Assembly: GCF_018760365.1 (NCBI RefSeq)
Contig: NZ_JAHIAB010000009.1
Location: 124,001-188,000 of the forward strand
Source of the DNA: Pseudooceanicola endophyticus
Lineage (GTDB): Bacteria > Pseudomonadota > Alphaproteobacteria > Rhodobacterales > Rhodobacteraceae
Length of the DNA: 64,000 nt
Reading direction: 5' to 3'
Positions 41,561-50,544 of the stretch are shown piece after piece (positions within the stretch are counted from its first letter, which is position 1; each line of letters begins with the position of its first letter). The translations under genes and the position numbers were made by a program. The notes beneath the pieces were generated by a model, which was not told where the DNA came from, searched no databases, and saw only the letters and a list, made by a program, of their open reading frames with translations.

Positions 41561-44500
41561 TCAGAACCCGGCATCCTGCAGGGCGGCATCCCTGCGGCGG
41601 GCATAATCCGCCGCGGCGGCTTCCTTGACCGGCCCGTAGCCCCGGACCTCCATCACCAGCGCGGCGATCCCGGCGGCCTCGTCGCGGTTGCCGGCATTCA
41701 GGCTGGCGGCCAGCCGCCCCAGCAGGGCGCAGTACTCCTCGATCATCCGGCGCTCCATCCGGCGCTCGGCGGTGCGGCCAAACGGGTCGAGCGCGGTGCC
41801 GCGCAGGCGCTTCATCCGGGCCAGCGCCTTCAGGCCGCCCTGCATCCAGGGACCGAAGCTGCGCTTGAGCGGACGGCCCCGCCCATCGGTGCCGCTGTTC
41901 AGCATCGGCGGTGCGAGGTGGTGGTGGACGGTGAAATTGCCCTCGAAGCGCTGCTTCAGCCCCTCGTAGAAGCCGGTCTGGCTGTGCAGCCGGGCGACTT
42001 CGTATTCGTCCTTGTAGGACATCACCTTGAAGAGGCCCTTCATCGCGGCCTCGGTCAGGGCGCCGGCACCGCCGGTCGCCAGCACCTCGGCCTTGCGGAC
42101 GGCGGCGATGGCGTCGGTGTAGCGGCGGGCCCAGGCGGCATCCTGGTAATCGCTCAGGAAGGCGGCACGGCGGGCGATCTGCGCGTCCAGGGTCTGCACC
42201 GGGCTGACCGGCAGGTTGGCGATGCGCTCGACCGCGGCGCGGTCGTTGATGATGATCCGGCCCCAGGTGAAGGCGGCCTTGTTCAGGTCGGGCTTCACCC
42301 CGTTCAGCTCGATCGCGCGCATCAGCGCATCCAGCGCCAGCGGCACCAGACCGGCCTGCCAGGCGGCGCCGAGGATCATCACGTTGGCAAAGACGCTGTC
42401 GCCCAGAAGTGCCTCGGCCAGGCGGTTGGCATCCAGCGTTTCCAGGGCGTTGCCATTGACGGTGGCGCGGATCGCCTCAAGCCGCCGGGCGGCGTTCAGA
42501 TCGGCATCGCGGTTCTGCACCAGATCGCCCGTCGGCATGACGGCGGTGTTGACCACGGCGCGCGTCACCCCGGGCCGGTAGGTCATCGAGGCCTTGGGCG
42601 AGGTGCTGACCACGAGATCGCAGCCGATCAGCGCATCGGCCGAGCTGGGCTCGATCCGGACCTGGTGCACCTCGGCATCGCTGCGCGCCATGCGCAGGTA
42701 GCTGAGGACGGGGCCGAACTTCTGCGCGAAGCCCATGAAGTCCAGCACCGAGGTTCCCTTGCCCTCAAGGTTGGCGGCCATGGCGATCAGCTGGCCGACG
42801 GTGACGACGCCGGTGCCGCCGACGCCGGTCACAAGGATGTCCCAGGGCGTCGCGAGGTCCGGCATCTGCGGCAGCGGCAGCGCGGCCGAGAGGCGCTTGA
42901 AGGCGTCTGTGTCGGCGCTGGCGCCGGGCTTTCTGAGGGTGCCGCCCTCGATGGTCACGAAGCTGGGGCAGAAGCCGTTGACGCAGGTGAAATCCTTGTT
43001 GCAGGTGTTGAGGTTGATCTGCCGCTTGCGACCGAACTCGGTCTCCAGCGGCTCCACGCTGAGGCAGTTCGATTCCACCGAGCAATCGCCGCAGCCCTCG
43101 CAGACCAGCGGGTTGATGACGGCGAATTTTTTCGGGTCCTCCATCTTGCCGCGCTTGCGCATCCGGCGCTTCTCGGTGGCGCAGGTCTGCTGGTAGATCA
43201 GCACGGTGGTGCCGGGGATCTCGCGCAGCTGGCGCTGGACGCGGTCCATCTCGGTGCGGGGGTGGAACTCTACCCCGGCAGGGAAGTCGGCCTTGCGGAA
43301 GGCCTCGGGCTGATCGGAGACGACGACGACCTTGCGCGCCCCCTCGGCGGTCACCGACTGGGCGATTGCCGCGACCGAGATCGGGCCGTCGACATGCTGC
43401 CCGCCGGTCATCGCCACGGCCTCGTTGAAGAGGATCTTGTAGGTGATGTTGGTGCCGGCGGCGATGGCCTGACGGATCGCGAGCGAGCCCGAGTGGTAAT
43501 AGGTGCCATCGCCGAGGTTCTGGAAGATGTGCTTGTTGCCGTTGAACCGCGCGCGCGAGACCCAGTTGACCCCTTCACCACCCATCTGGATCAGCGAGGT
43601 GGTGTTGCGGTTCATCCAGCTGGCCATGAAGTGGCAGCCGATGCCGGCCATGGCCTGCGACCCCTCGGGCACCTTGGTCGAGGTGTTGTGCGGGCAGCCC
43701 GAGCAGAAATAGGGCGTGCGGGTCGCCCCCTTCACCAGGATCGGCGCGGGTTCGGGAACCACCTTGTCGGCGATCTCGACCAGCTCGATGTCGATGAAGT
43801 TGCGCTCCAGCCGGGCGGCGATGTGGCGGGCCAGCATGACGGGCCCCAGCTCCTGGGTCCAGGGGATCAGGCGGTCGCCCTTCTCGTCGCGCTTGCCGAC
43901 CATGCGGCGCGGTTTGCGCCCGGGGAAGTCGTAGAAATACTCCTTCAGCTGGCTTTCGATGATGCCGCGCTTTTCCTCGATGACCAGCAGCTCTTCCTTG
44001 CCCTGGGCGAAGGCCAGCGCGCCCTCGTGCTCCAGCGGCCAGACCATGCCGACCTTGTAGATGTCGATGCCCAGCTCGGCGGCGCGGGCCTGATCGATGC
44101 CCAGCAGCCGCAGCGCCTCCAGCACGTCGAGGTGCGACTTGCCGGTGGTGACGATGCCGAAGCGGGCGCCCTCGTGGTTCCATTCGGCACGGTCGATGGG
44201 GTTGGCGCGGGCGAAGGCCAGAACGGCGGCCTTCTTGGGCTCCAGCCGGGCCTCGATCTGGGGCCCGGGCAGGTCGGGCCAGCGGTAGTGCAGACCGCCC
44301 TCGGGCGGGGTGAAATCGGTGGGGAGGACAAAGCTGCGGTCCGCGGGCAGTTCGAACGACATGCCCGATTCCACGGTTTCCGAGATCGCCTTGAAGCCGA
44401 CCCACATGCCGGAGAAGCGCGACAACGCATAGCCGTATTCGGCGAAGGGCAGGAATTCGGCCACGTTGGCGGGGTTCAGGATGGGCATGAAGAAGCCCAT

Positions 44501-45004
44501 GAAGGCGACGTCGGACTGGTGCGACATGGAGGAGGAGACGCAGCCGTGGTCATCGCCCGCGACCACCAGCACGCCGCCATGCGGAGAGGATCCGTAGGCG
44601 TTGCCATGCTTGAGCGCATCGCCCGCCCGGTCCACCCCCGGCCCCTTGCCGTACCACAGGCCGAAGACGGCCTCGCAGGTCTTGTCCGGATCGCTTTCGA
44701 CCTGCTGGGTGCCGATGATCTGGGTCGCGCCCAGTTCCTCGTTCACTGCCGGGATGAAATCGACGCCGGCCTCGTTGACCAGCCTGAGGTTGCTGGTGAC
44801 TTCCAGGTCGATCCCGCCGACCGGTGAGCCGCGGTAGCCGGAAATGAAGCCGCGGGTATCAAGCCCTGCGGCGCTGTCGCGCCGCGCCTGGTCGAGCGCC
44901 ATGCGCACGATGGCCTGGGTGCCGGTCAGGAACACGCGGCCCGTCCGGCGCGTGTAGCGGTCCAGCAGTTCGTAATCCATCTGGATCGGCATCTGGTCGT
45001 TCAT
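41561..45004 (-). CDS. Indolepyruvate ferredoxin oxidoreductase, fused alpha-beta subunits
   Basis: 1147-residue 2-oxoacid:ferredoxin oxidoreductase of the IorA-IorB fusion type, which converts aryl-pyruvates (indolepyruvate, phenylpyruvate) and CoA to aryl-acetyl-CoA. N-terminal pyrimidine-binding region: GFISGYRGSPVGGIDLE. Thiamine diphosphate motif: LGDGTYYHSGSLAIRQAIAAGTNITYKILFNEAVAMTGG. Iron-sulfur cysteines: CEGCGDCSVESNC, then CNKDFTCVNGFC. The gamma-type domain (GVGGTGVVTVGQLIAMAA) follows. Start at 45004 (MNDQMP). Divergent from an Lrp gene and adjacent to the paa cluster, so its product phenylacetyl-CoA would feed that pathway directly. Confidence 0.93.
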   Translation of the reverse strand: MNDQMPIQMDYELLDRYTRRTGRVFLTGTQAIVRMALDQARRDSAAGLDTRGFISGYRGSPVGGIDLEVTSNLRLVNEAGVDFIPAVNEELGATQIIGTQQVESDPDKTCEAVFGLWYGKGPGVDRAGDALKHGNAYGSSPHGGVLVVAGDDHGCVSSSMSHQSDVAFMGFFMPILNPANVAEFLPFAEYGYALSRFSGMWVGFKAISETVESGMSFELPADRSFVLPTDFTPPEGGLHYRWPDLPGPQIEARLEPKKAAVLAFARANPIDRAEWNHEGARFGIVTTGKSHLDVLEALRLLGIDQARAAELGIDIYKVGMVWPLEHEGALAFAQGKEELLVIEEKRGIIESQLKEYFYDFPGRKPRRMVGKRDEKGDRLIPWTQELGPVMLARHIAARLERNFIDIELVEIADKVVPEPAPILVKGATRTPYFCSGCPHNTSTKVPEGSQAMAGIGCHFMASWMNRNTTSLIQMGGEGVNWVSRARFNGNKHIFQNLGDGTYYHSGSLAIRQAIAAGTNITYKILFNEAVAMTGGQHVDGPISVAAIAQSVTAEGARKVVVVSDQPEAFRKADFPAGVEFHPRTEMDRVQRQLREIPGTTVLIYQQTCATEKRRMRKRGKMEDPKKFAVINPLVCEGCGDCSVESNCLSVEPLETEFGRKRQINLNTCNKDFTCVNGFCPSFVTIEGGTLRKPGASADTDAFKRLSAALPLPQMPDLATPWDILVTGVGGTGVVTVGQLIAMAANLEGKGTSVLDFMGFAQKFGPVLSYLRMARSDAEVHQVRIEPSSADALIGCDLVVSTSPKASMTYRPGVTRAVVNTAVMPTGDLVQNRDADLNAARRLEAIRATVNGNALETLDANRLAEALLGDSVFANVMILGAAWQAGLVPLALDALMRAIELNGVKPDLNKAAFTWGRIIINDRAAVERIANLPVSPVQTLDAQIARRAAFLSDYQDAAWARRYTDAIAAVRKAEVLATGGAGALTEAAMKGLFKVMSYKDEYEVARLHSQTGFYEGLKQRFEGNFTVHHHLAPPMLNSGTDGRGRPLKRSFGPWMQGGLKALARMKRLRGTALDPFGRTAERRMERRMIEEYCALLGRLAASLNAGNRDEAAGIAALVMEVRGYGPVKEAAAADYARRRDAALQDAGF

Positions 45005-45092
45005 GGTTCCTCCCCCCTGAAGCGCCACAAGGATGTAGACAAGTCCTCATCCCTCGATGCTAACTCGCAAAGGTTGAAAGGCGATTCCTAAA

Positions 45093-45121
45093 CACATCAG
45101 ATCGGAGGAGATCCTGATGTG
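45093..45121. promoter_or_regulatory. Inverted repeat in the ior-lrp divergent promoter
   Basis: Perfect 8-base arms CACATCAG (45093-45100) and CTGATGTG (45114-45121) with a 13-base spacer. The right arm is part of TGATGTGATG (45115-45124), which recurs upstream of paaX. Candidate regulator site 25-50 bases upstream of the Lrp start. Confidence 0.45.
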
Positions 45122-45145
45122 ATGCCATCAACAGGAGGGAAGAGG

Positions 45146-45616
45146 ATGAAACAGGATTTCATAATTGGGACATTGGAGACTCGCATTCTCGGGGCGCTGC
45201 AGCGCGATGCCTCGATCAGCATGGCCGATCTCGCGCAGGAGGCGCGCAGTTCCACGGCGACCTGCTGGCGCCGGATCCGCGACATGGAAGAGGCCGGGGT
45301 GATCGGTGCGCCGGTTCGCATCGTCGATCCGGCGCGGGTCGGGCGCGGCATGGATGCCTTCTGTCAGGTGCGGATGAAGGCGCAGAATGCCGGGGCGCGG
45401 GCGGCCTTCCAGAAGGCGATGGAGGCGGAGCCCTCCATCGTCGAGGTCTACTCGATTTCCGGGGACTGGGATTACCTGCTGCACCTCGTGGTGCGCGACA
45501 TCGCCGATCTGGAATCGATCCTGATGAACCGCGTGCACGAGCTTGACTGCGTGGCCAGCGCCTCGACGCTGTTCGTGCTGCGGCGGGTCAAGCATACGAC
45601 GGCAATCCCGGTCTGA
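45146..45616 (+). CDS. Lrp/AsnC-family transcriptional regulator
   Basis: 156-residue Lrp-type regulator. The helix-turn-helix is LETRILGALQRDASISMADLAQEARSSTATCWRRIRDMEEAGVI (residues 8-51), and the C-terminal RAM ligand-binding domain follows (VEVYSISGDWDYLLHLVVRDIADLESILMNRVHEL). Start at 45146 with AGGAGG seven bases upstream. Divergent from the indolepyruvate oxidoreductase gene; Lrp proteins next to ior genes typically respond to aromatic amino acids, so it is probably the ior activator. Confidence 0.92.
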   Translation: MKQDFIIGTLETRILGALQRDASISMADLAQEARSSTATCWRRIRDMEEAGVIGAPVRIVDPARVGRGMDAFCQVRMKAQNAGARAAFQKAMEAEPSIVEVYSISGDWDYLLHLVVRDIADLESILMNRVHELDCVASASTLFVLRRVKHTTAIPV

Positions 45617-45623
45617 GCTTTCA

Positions 45624-45665
45624 AACATCACGGGAATGGTCCAAAGTGGATATTGATGTGATGTT
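45624..45665. promoter_or_regulatory. Inverted repeat upstream of paaX
   Basis: Perfect 8-base arms AACATCAC (45624-45631) and GTGATGTT (45658-45665) with a 26-base spacer, covering the 61-base gap between lrp and paaX. The right half includes ATTGATGTGATGT (45652-45664), which matches ATTGATGTAATGT at 46575-46587 upstream of the thiolase gene in 12 of 13 positions. Candidate PaaX operator. Confidence 0.5.
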
Positions 45666-45677
45666 ATGGAGGGCGCG

Positions 45678-46523
45678 ATGCAGATGGCAGAGATCCGGGA
45701 GGGCACGACGCCGCGCGCGGCGGCCTTTATCGTCACGCTGTACGGGGATGCGGTGGAGCCGCGCGGCGGTCAGCTCTGGATGGGCACTCTGGTCGAGAGT
45801 TGCGCGACCCAGGGCCTGAGCGAGAGCCTGGTGCGCACCGCCGTCTCGCGCCTGACACAGGCCGGCCAGCTGGAGGGCGACCGGATCGGGCGGCGCAGCT
45901 ATTACCGCCTGACCGGGCGGGCGCAGGCCGAATTCCATCGCGCCGCCCGGGTGATCTATGCGCCGCCGCCCCCGCCGCAGGGCTGGCTGGTCGCGCTGGA
46001 GGCCCCGGCGGCGCTGCCGGGCGACTGGATGGCGCTGTCCGGATCGGTGGCCATTGCGCCGAACCGCTCTGATGTCGCGCCCGTGTCCGGCCCGGTTCTG
46101 TCGGCAGAGGCTCTTGGCAATGCAGCGGAAATGCAGGCCGTCGTGGCCCGCTGCCGGGACCTGGCGCCGGTGGCGGAGGCCTACCGCAACTTCCTGGCCG
46201 CCTGGGCCGCGCCGGATCCGTCAGAGGACGATCTGCCGGGGGCCGAGGCGCTCGCACGGCGGCTGCGGCTGGTGCATCTCTACCGGTTGGCGGCCCTGTC
46301 GGACCCGCGCCTGCCGCCCGAGGCCCTGCCGGACGACTGGCCCGCCGCCGCTGCCCGCGCGCTGTTCGTGCGGTGCTACTGCGCGCTGAGCCCCGCCGCC
46401 GACCGTCTGATCGGCGACAGCTTCCGCGATTGCCAGGGGCTGCTGCCGGCGGAAACCCTGCATACGCAGCGCCGGATGGACCGGCTGCGCCGGGAACTGG
46501 CGCTAAGCCCCCGTGCCGGCTGA
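45678..46523 (+). CDS. paaX: PaaX-family transcriptional repressor of phenylacetate catabolism
   Basis: 281-residue PaaX-type regulator. The N-terminal winged helix region is AAAFIVTLYGDAVEPRGGQLWMGTLVESCATQGLSESLVRTAVSRLTQAGQLEGDRIGRRSYYRLT (in outline residues 14-80), whose EPRGG and GRRSYYRLT segments are the hallmarks of PaaX. PaaX represses paa genes and is released by phenylacetyl-CoA. Start at 45678 has GGAGGG four bases upstream; ATG at 45666 overlaps that site. It stands just before the paa catabolic genes, so a second regulator (TetR at 54353) governs the same cluster. Confidence 0.88.
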   Translation: MQMAEIREGTTPRAAAFIVTLYGDAVEPRGGQLWMGTLVESCATQGLSESLVRTAVSRLTQAGQLEGDRIGRRSYYRLTGRAQAEFHRAARVIYAPPPPPQGWLVALEAPAALPGDWMALSGSVAIAPNRSDVAPVSGPVLSAEALGNAAEMQAVVARCRDLAPVAEAYRNFLAAWAAPDPSEDDLPGAEALARRLRLVHLYRLAALSDPRLPPEALPDDWPAAAARALFVRCYCALSPAADRLIGDSFRDCQGLLPAETLHTQRRMDRLRRELALSPRAG

Positions 46524-46661
46524 ACAATTTCAGACCCCCTGATAAATTGTCACAGAAAAATCAAAAATGACTGGATTGATGTAATGTCCTGATCAATAAT
46601 GTGACCGTTCGGTCGGGGAATGGAGGCTCCGGCGGACAGGCAAGACAGCGGGGAGGACACG
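46524..46661. promoter_or_regulatory. paaJ promoter region with several operator-like elements
   Basis: 138 bases between paaX and the thiolase gene. It holds an inverted repeat ACAATTT/AAATTGT (46524-46530, 46544-46550) just past the paaX stop, the ATTGATGTAATGT motif (46575-46587) with ATCAAT completing a 6-base inverted pair (46592-46597), and the GACCG/CGGTC palindrome at 46603-46614. The stretch 46540-46600 is AT-rich for this genome. Confidence 0.5.
46603..46614. promoter_or_regulatory. TetR-type palindrome, candidate PaaR site 1
   Basis: GACCGTTCGGTC: 5-base arms GACCG/CGGTC around TT. The identical 12 bases occur at 57711-57722 in the paaG/fused-hydratase promoter. It lies 48 bases upstream of the thiolase start, in the first promoter of the paaJ-ABCDE-Z-Y operon. 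Such palindromes are typical of TetR-family operators; the TetR gene at 54353 is the likely binder. Confidence 0.6.
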
Positions 46662-47867
46662 ATGTCAGAGGCTTTCATCTGCGATGCGCTGCGCACGCCC
46701 ATCGGCCGCTACGGCGGGGCGCTGTCGACGGTGCGCCCCGACGATCTGGCCGCCGTGCCGATCCGCGCCCTGATGGAGCGCAACCCCGCCGTCGACTGGG
46801 AGCAGGTCGAGGACGTGATCCTGGGCTGCGCCAACCAGGCCGGTGAAGACAACCGCAACGTGGCCCGCATGGCGGTGCTGCTGGCGGGCCTGCCGGTGGG
46901 CGTGCCGGGGACCACGGTCAACCGGCTCTGCGGGTCGGGCATGGATGCCATAGGGCTTGCCGCCCGCACGATCCGCGCCGGCGACGCCGAGATGATGCTG
47001 GCCGGCGGCGTCGAAAGCATGTCGCGCGCGCCCTTCGTGATGCCCAAGGCAGAGAGCGCCTTTTCCCGCAAGGCCGAGGTCTACGACACCACGATCGGCT
47101 GGCGCTTCGTCAATCCGAAGCTGCACGCGGCGCACGGGTCCCATTCCATGCCGCAGACCGCCGACAACGTGGCCGCAGATTACGGTATCAGCCGCGCGGA
47201 CCAGGACCGTTTCGCCGCCGAAAGCCAGCGCCGCTGGGAGGCGGCACAGCAGGCCGGCATTTTCGCCGAAGAGATCACTCCGGTCAGCGTGCCGCGCCGC
47301 AAGGCCGATCCGCTGGTCGTCGACACCGATGAACACCCCCGTCCCGGGACCACGGTCGGGCAGCTTGCCAAGCTGCGCGGCGTCAACGGGCCCGAGCTGA
47401 GCGTGACCGCCGGCAATGCCTCGGGGGTCAACGATGGCGCGGCGGCGGCGCTGCTGGCCTCGGAAAAGGCGGCAGCGACCAACGGGCTTGGCCCCAGGGC
47501 GCGGATCGTGGCGATGGCCGCGGCGGGCGTGCCGCCCCGGATCATGGGCATCGGGCCGGAACCGGCGGTGCGCCGGGTGCTGGCCAAGGCCGGGCTGACG
47601 CTGGGCCAGATGGACGTGATCGAGCTGAACGAGGCCTTCGCCGCCCAGTCCCTGGCGGTGCTGCGCGCCCTCGGACTGCCCGATGACGCGGGCCATGTGA
47701 ATGCCAACGGCGGGGCCATTGCGATGGGCCATCCGCTGGGCATGTCGGGGGCACGCCTTGTGCTGCACGCGGCCAACCAGCTGCATCGCACTGGCGGTCG
47801 TTACGCGCTCTGCACCATGTGCGTGGGCGTGGGGCAGGGGATCGCCCTTATCCTGGAACGGGTCTGA
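46662..47867 (+). CDS. paaJ: 3-oxoadipyl-CoA/3-oxo-5,6-dehydrosuberyl-CoA thiolase
   Basis: 401-residue thiolase for the last step of phenylacetate catabolism: thiolysis of 3-oxo-5,6-dehydrosuberyl-CoA and 3-oxoadipyl-CoA. The nucleophile Cys90 is in NRLCGSGMDAI. The GHP histidine is in NANGGAIAMGHPLG (about residue 358), and the second catalytic Cys is in CTMCVGVGQG (about 388). Start ATG at 46662 is chosen because the family N-terminus SEAFICDALRTPIGRYGG begins there; 14 more residues are open upstream but lie over the promoter. Twelve bases separate it from paaA. Confidence 0.93.
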   Translation: MSEAFICDALRTPIGRYGGALSTVRPDDLAAVPIRALMERNPAVDWEQVEDVILGCANQAGEDNRNVARMAVLLAGLPVGVPGTTVNRLCGSGMDAIGLAARTIRAGDAEMMLAGGVESMSRAPFVMPKAESAFSRKAEVYDTTIGWRFVNPKLHAAHGSHSMPQTADNVAADYGISRADQDRFAAESQRRWEAAQQAGIFAEEITPVSVPRRKADPLVVDTDEHPRPGTTVGQLAKLRGVNGPELSVTAGNASGVNDGAAAALLASEKAAATNGLGPRARIVAMAAAGVPPRIMGIGPEPAVRRVLAKAGLTLGQMDVIELNEAFAAQSLAVLRALGLPDDAGHVNANGGAIAMGHPLGMSGARLVLHAANQLHRTGGRYALCTMCVGVGQGIALILERV

Positions 47868-47879
47868 GAGGAAACAGCC

Positions 47880-48863
47880 ATGTACGCCCAGATGATCAAG
47901 TCGGAAGGTACCAAGCGCGAGGACATGTCGCCCCAGGAACTGGCGTTCCAGGCGCGCATCGATCGCGGTGAAAAGATCGAACCCAAGGAGTGGATGCCCG
48001 AGGGCTACCGCAAGACGCTGATCCGCCAGATCGGCCAGCACGCCCATTCCGAGATCGTCGGCCAGCTGCCCGAGGGCAACTGGATCACCCGCGCCCCCAC
48101 GCTGGAGCGCAAGGCGATCCTGCTGGCCAAGGTGCAGGATGAGGCGGGCCATGGGCTCTACCTCTATTCCGCCGCCGAAACGCTGGGCGTCTCGCGCGAT
48201 GAGCTGTTCGAGAAGCTGCATTCGGGGGCGATGAAATACAGCTCCATCTTCAACTATCCCACCCTGACCTGGGCCGACATGGGCGCGGTGGGCTGGCTGG
48301 TCGATGGCGCGGCGATCATGAACCAGGTGCCGCTGCAGCGGACCTCCTATGGCCCCTACAGCCGCGCCATGATCCGCATCTGCAAGGAGGAAAGCTTTCA
48401 CCAGCGGCAGGGCTATTCGATCATGATGACCATGGCGAAGGGGACGCCGGCGCAGAAGGACATGGCGCAGGATGCGCTGAACCGCTTCTGGTACCCGGCG
48501 CTGATGATGTTCGGCCCCTCGGACAAGGACAGCGTCCATTCCGAGCAGTCGATGGCCTGGAAGATCAAGATGAACACCAACGACGAGCTGCGGCAGAAAT
48601 TCGTCAACGAGACGGTGCCGCAGGCGGAATACCTCGGGCTGAGCGTCCCCGACGAGACGCTGGCCTGGAACGAGGAAAAGCAGGGCTACGACTTTGCCGA
48701 GCCCGACTGGTCCGAGTTCTTCGAGGTGATCAAGGGCAACGGTCCATGCAACCGCGAACGGCTGGAAGCCCGGGTCACTGCCTGGGACGAGGGGGCCTGG
48801 TTCCGCGAGGGGCTGAGCGCGCACGCGGAAAAGGCCGCCGCCGCCCGCATGGCGGCTGAGTGA
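47880..48863 (+). CDS. paaA: Phenylacetyl-CoA 1,2-epoxidase subunit PaaA
   Basis: 327-residue catalytic, di-iron subunit of the phenylacetyl-CoA epoxidase. The ferritin-like iron ligands are visible as ExxH pairs in [15 protein letters not shown] and [13 protein letters not shown]-terminal [30 protein letters not shown] is also typical of PaaA. Normal length. Ribosome site GAGAGGAAA precedes the ATG. It acts with PaaC as the core complex and receives electrons from PaaE. Confidence 0.95.
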   Translation: MYAQMIKSEGTKREDMSPQELAFQARIDRGEKIEPKEWMPEGYRKTLIRQIGQHAHSEIVGQLPEGNWITRAPTLERKAILLAKVQDEAGHGLYLYSAAETLGVSRDELFEKLHSGAMKYSSIFNYPTLTWADMGAVGWLVDGAAIMNQVPLQRTSYGPYSRAMIRICKEESFHQRQGYSIMMTMAKGTPAQKDMAQDALNRFWYPALMMFGPSDKDSVHSEQSMAWKIKMNTNDELRQKFVNETVPQAEYLGLSVPDETLAWNEEKQGYDFAEPDWSEFFEVIKGNGPCNRERLEARVTAWDEGAWFREGLSAHAEKAAAARMAAE

Positions 48864-48885
48864 CAGGCAGAGGGAGGAGCACGTC

Positions 48886-49173
48886 ATGACACACAAGCAA
48901 TGGCCCCTTTGGGAAATCTTCATCCGTGGCCAGCACGGTCTGAACCACCGTCACGTCGGCAGCCTGCACGCGCCCGACGCCGAGATGGCGATCAACAACG
49001 CCCGCGATGTCTACACCCGCCGCAAGGAGGGCGTGTCGATCTGGGTGGTGCCCTCGAGCGAGATCACCGCATCCAGCCCGTCCGAGAAGGGTCCGCTCTT
49101 CGATCCGGCGGAAAGCAAGGTCTACCGGCACCCGACCTTCTTCGACATCCCCGAGGAAGTGGGGAAGATGTGA
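48886..49173 (+). CDS. paaB: Phenylacetyl-CoA 1,2-epoxidase subunit PaaB
   Basis: 95-residue small subunit. Features: WEIFIRGQHGLNHRHVGSLHAPDAEMAINNARDVYTRRKEG (in outline), matching PaaB. The short acidic C-terminus (EEVGKM) ends just before the PaaC start (one-base overlap, TGATG). A strong ribosome site GGGAGGAG precedes it. PaaB links the PaaAC core in the complex. Confidence 0.95.
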   Translation: MTHKQWPLWEIFIRGQHGLNHRHVGSLHAPDAEMAINNARDVYTRRKEGVSIWVVPSSEITASSPSEKGPLFDPAESKVYRHPTFFDIPEEVGKM

Positions 49174-49991
49174 TGACCGGGATCGCTGAGCTTGAGGCCC
49201 CGCTGGCCGATCCGCACCTGAGCGACGAGGCGCTGCGGCCTGCCTTCTTCGAATGGCTCTGCCGGATGGGCGACAGCACGCTGATCCTGGGGCACCGCAC
49301 CTCGGAATGGTGCGGCCACGGGCCGGCGCTGGAAGAGGATATCGCGCTGGCCAATACCGCGCTGGACCTGATCGGGCACACCCAGTTCTGGCTGGGCCTG
49401 GCCGCAGAGGTCGAGGGCAAGGGCCGCAGCGCCGACCAGCTGGCCTATCTGCGTGACGCCTGGCATTTCCGCAACCTGCTGCTGGTCGAGCTGCCGAAGG
49501 GCGACATGGGCCAGACGCTGGTGCGCGAATTCCTTTTCGATGCCTGGCATCACCTGCAGCTGGACTGGCTGGCGGCGAACTCCTCCAGCCCGCGCGTGCG
49601 CGAGATCGCCGCGAAGGCCCTGAAGGAAGTCAGCTACCACCTGGAACGCGTCTGCGACCTGGTGATCCGGCTGGGCGACGGCACGGAGGAAAGCCACCGC
49701 CGCCTGCAGGATGCGCTGGACCGGCTCTGGCCCTATACCGGAGAGATGTTCACGGGCGACGCCGTTGATGCGACCGTCGCCGGAGCCGGGATCGCGCCGG
49801 ATCCGGCCAGCCTGCGCCCCGCCTGGGACGCGCTGGTGGACGAGGTGCTGGAGGCCGCGACCCTGACGCGCCCGCAGACCCGCCCCGATGCCCAGAAGGG
49901 CGGCCGGCAGGGCCGCCATACCGAGCACCTGGGCTTCATCCTGGCCGAGATGCAGTTCCTGCAGCGGGCCTATCCCGGCGCGACGTGGTGA
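49173..49991 (+). CDS. paaC: Phenylacetyl-CoA 1,2-epoxidase structural subunit PaaC
   Basis: 272-residue structural subunit related to PaaA but without its catalytic role. Family segments: FFEWLCRMGDSTLILGHRTSEWCGHGPALEEDIALANTALDLIGHTQ and FLFDAWHHLQLDWLAANSS. The start at 49173 overlaps the PaaB stop by one base; upstream open frame is read within paaB. Ends in HTEHLGFILAEMQFLQRAYPGATW, the usual PaaC C-terminus. Confidence 0.95.
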   Translation: MTGIAELEAPLADPHLSDEALRPAFFEWLCRMGDSTLILGHRTSEWCGHGPALEEDIALANTALDLIGHTQFWLGLAAEVEGKGRSADQLAYLRDAWHFRNLLLVELPKGDMGQTLVREFLFDAWHHLQLDWLAANSSSPRVREIAAKALKEVSYHLERVCDLVIRLGDGTEESHRRLQDALDRLWPYTGEMFTGDAVDATVAGAGIAPDPASLRPAWDALVDEVLEAATLTRPQTRPDAQKGGRQGRHTEHLGFILAEMQFLQRAYPGATW

Positions 49992-49995
49992 TGTC

Positions 49996-50520
49996 ATGGG
50001 CACCGACACGCTTCCCGATCTGACCCAGATCCGGGCCTGGCTGGACGAGGTGCCGGACCCGGAAATCCCCGTCGTCTCGGTCACCGAGCTGGGGATCATC
50101 CGGGACCTGCGCTACGAGGGCCGGACCCTGGTGGTGGCGGTGACGCCCACCTATTCCGGCTGCCCCGCCACCGCCGTCATCGACCTGATGATCGAGGAGA
50201 AACTGCGCGACAAGGGCGTGCAGGACCTGCGGCTGGAACGCCGCCTGTCACCGCCTTGGACGACCGACTGGGTGACGCCCGATGCCCGCGAGAAGCTGCG
50301 CGCCTTCGGCATCGCGCCCCCCATCGACGGCACCGCGCCGGACGGACGGCTGGCGGGACGGGCCAGCCGGATGGCCGGGGCATCGAACCTCTCCGTGGCC
50401 TGTCCGCGCTGCGGCTCGACCCATACCGAACAGCAGAGCCGGTCGGGCTCCACCCCGTGCAAGGCCGCGTGGCGCTGCCGGGACTGCCTGGAGCCCTTCG
50501 ACTACTTCAAATGCATCTGA
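49996..50520 (+). CDS. paaD: Phenylacetate degradation protein PaaD (Fe-S assembly-like)
   Basis: 174-residue PaaD, a MIP18/DUF59-family protein thought to help assemble the metal centre of the epoxidase. The DUF59 part covers residues 9-95 (VPDPEIPVVSVTELGIIRDL, PTYSGCPAT). The C-terminus holds a four-cysteine zinc-ribbon-like module (CPRCGSTHTEQQSR, then CKAAWRCRDCLEPFDYFKCI). Start at 49996 lies four bases after the PaaC stop. Confidence 0.95.
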   Translation: MGTDTLPDLTQIRAWLDEVPDPEIPVVSVTELGIIRDLRYEGRTLVVAVTPTYSGCPATAVIDLMIEEKLRDKGVQDLRLERRLSPPWTTDWVTPDAREKLRAFGIAPPIDGTAPDGRLAGRASRMAGASNLSVACPRCGSTHTEQQSRSGSTPCKAAWRCRDCLEPFDYFKCI

Positions 50521-50544
50521 CGACGCCCGGGAGGAGGGCAAGAC

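Noticed and set aside
41918-44827. Open frame of about 970 codons on the plus strand opposite the indolepyruvate oxidoreductase
   Set aside because: It is the antisense shadow of a conserved enzyme; no domain and no ribosome site.
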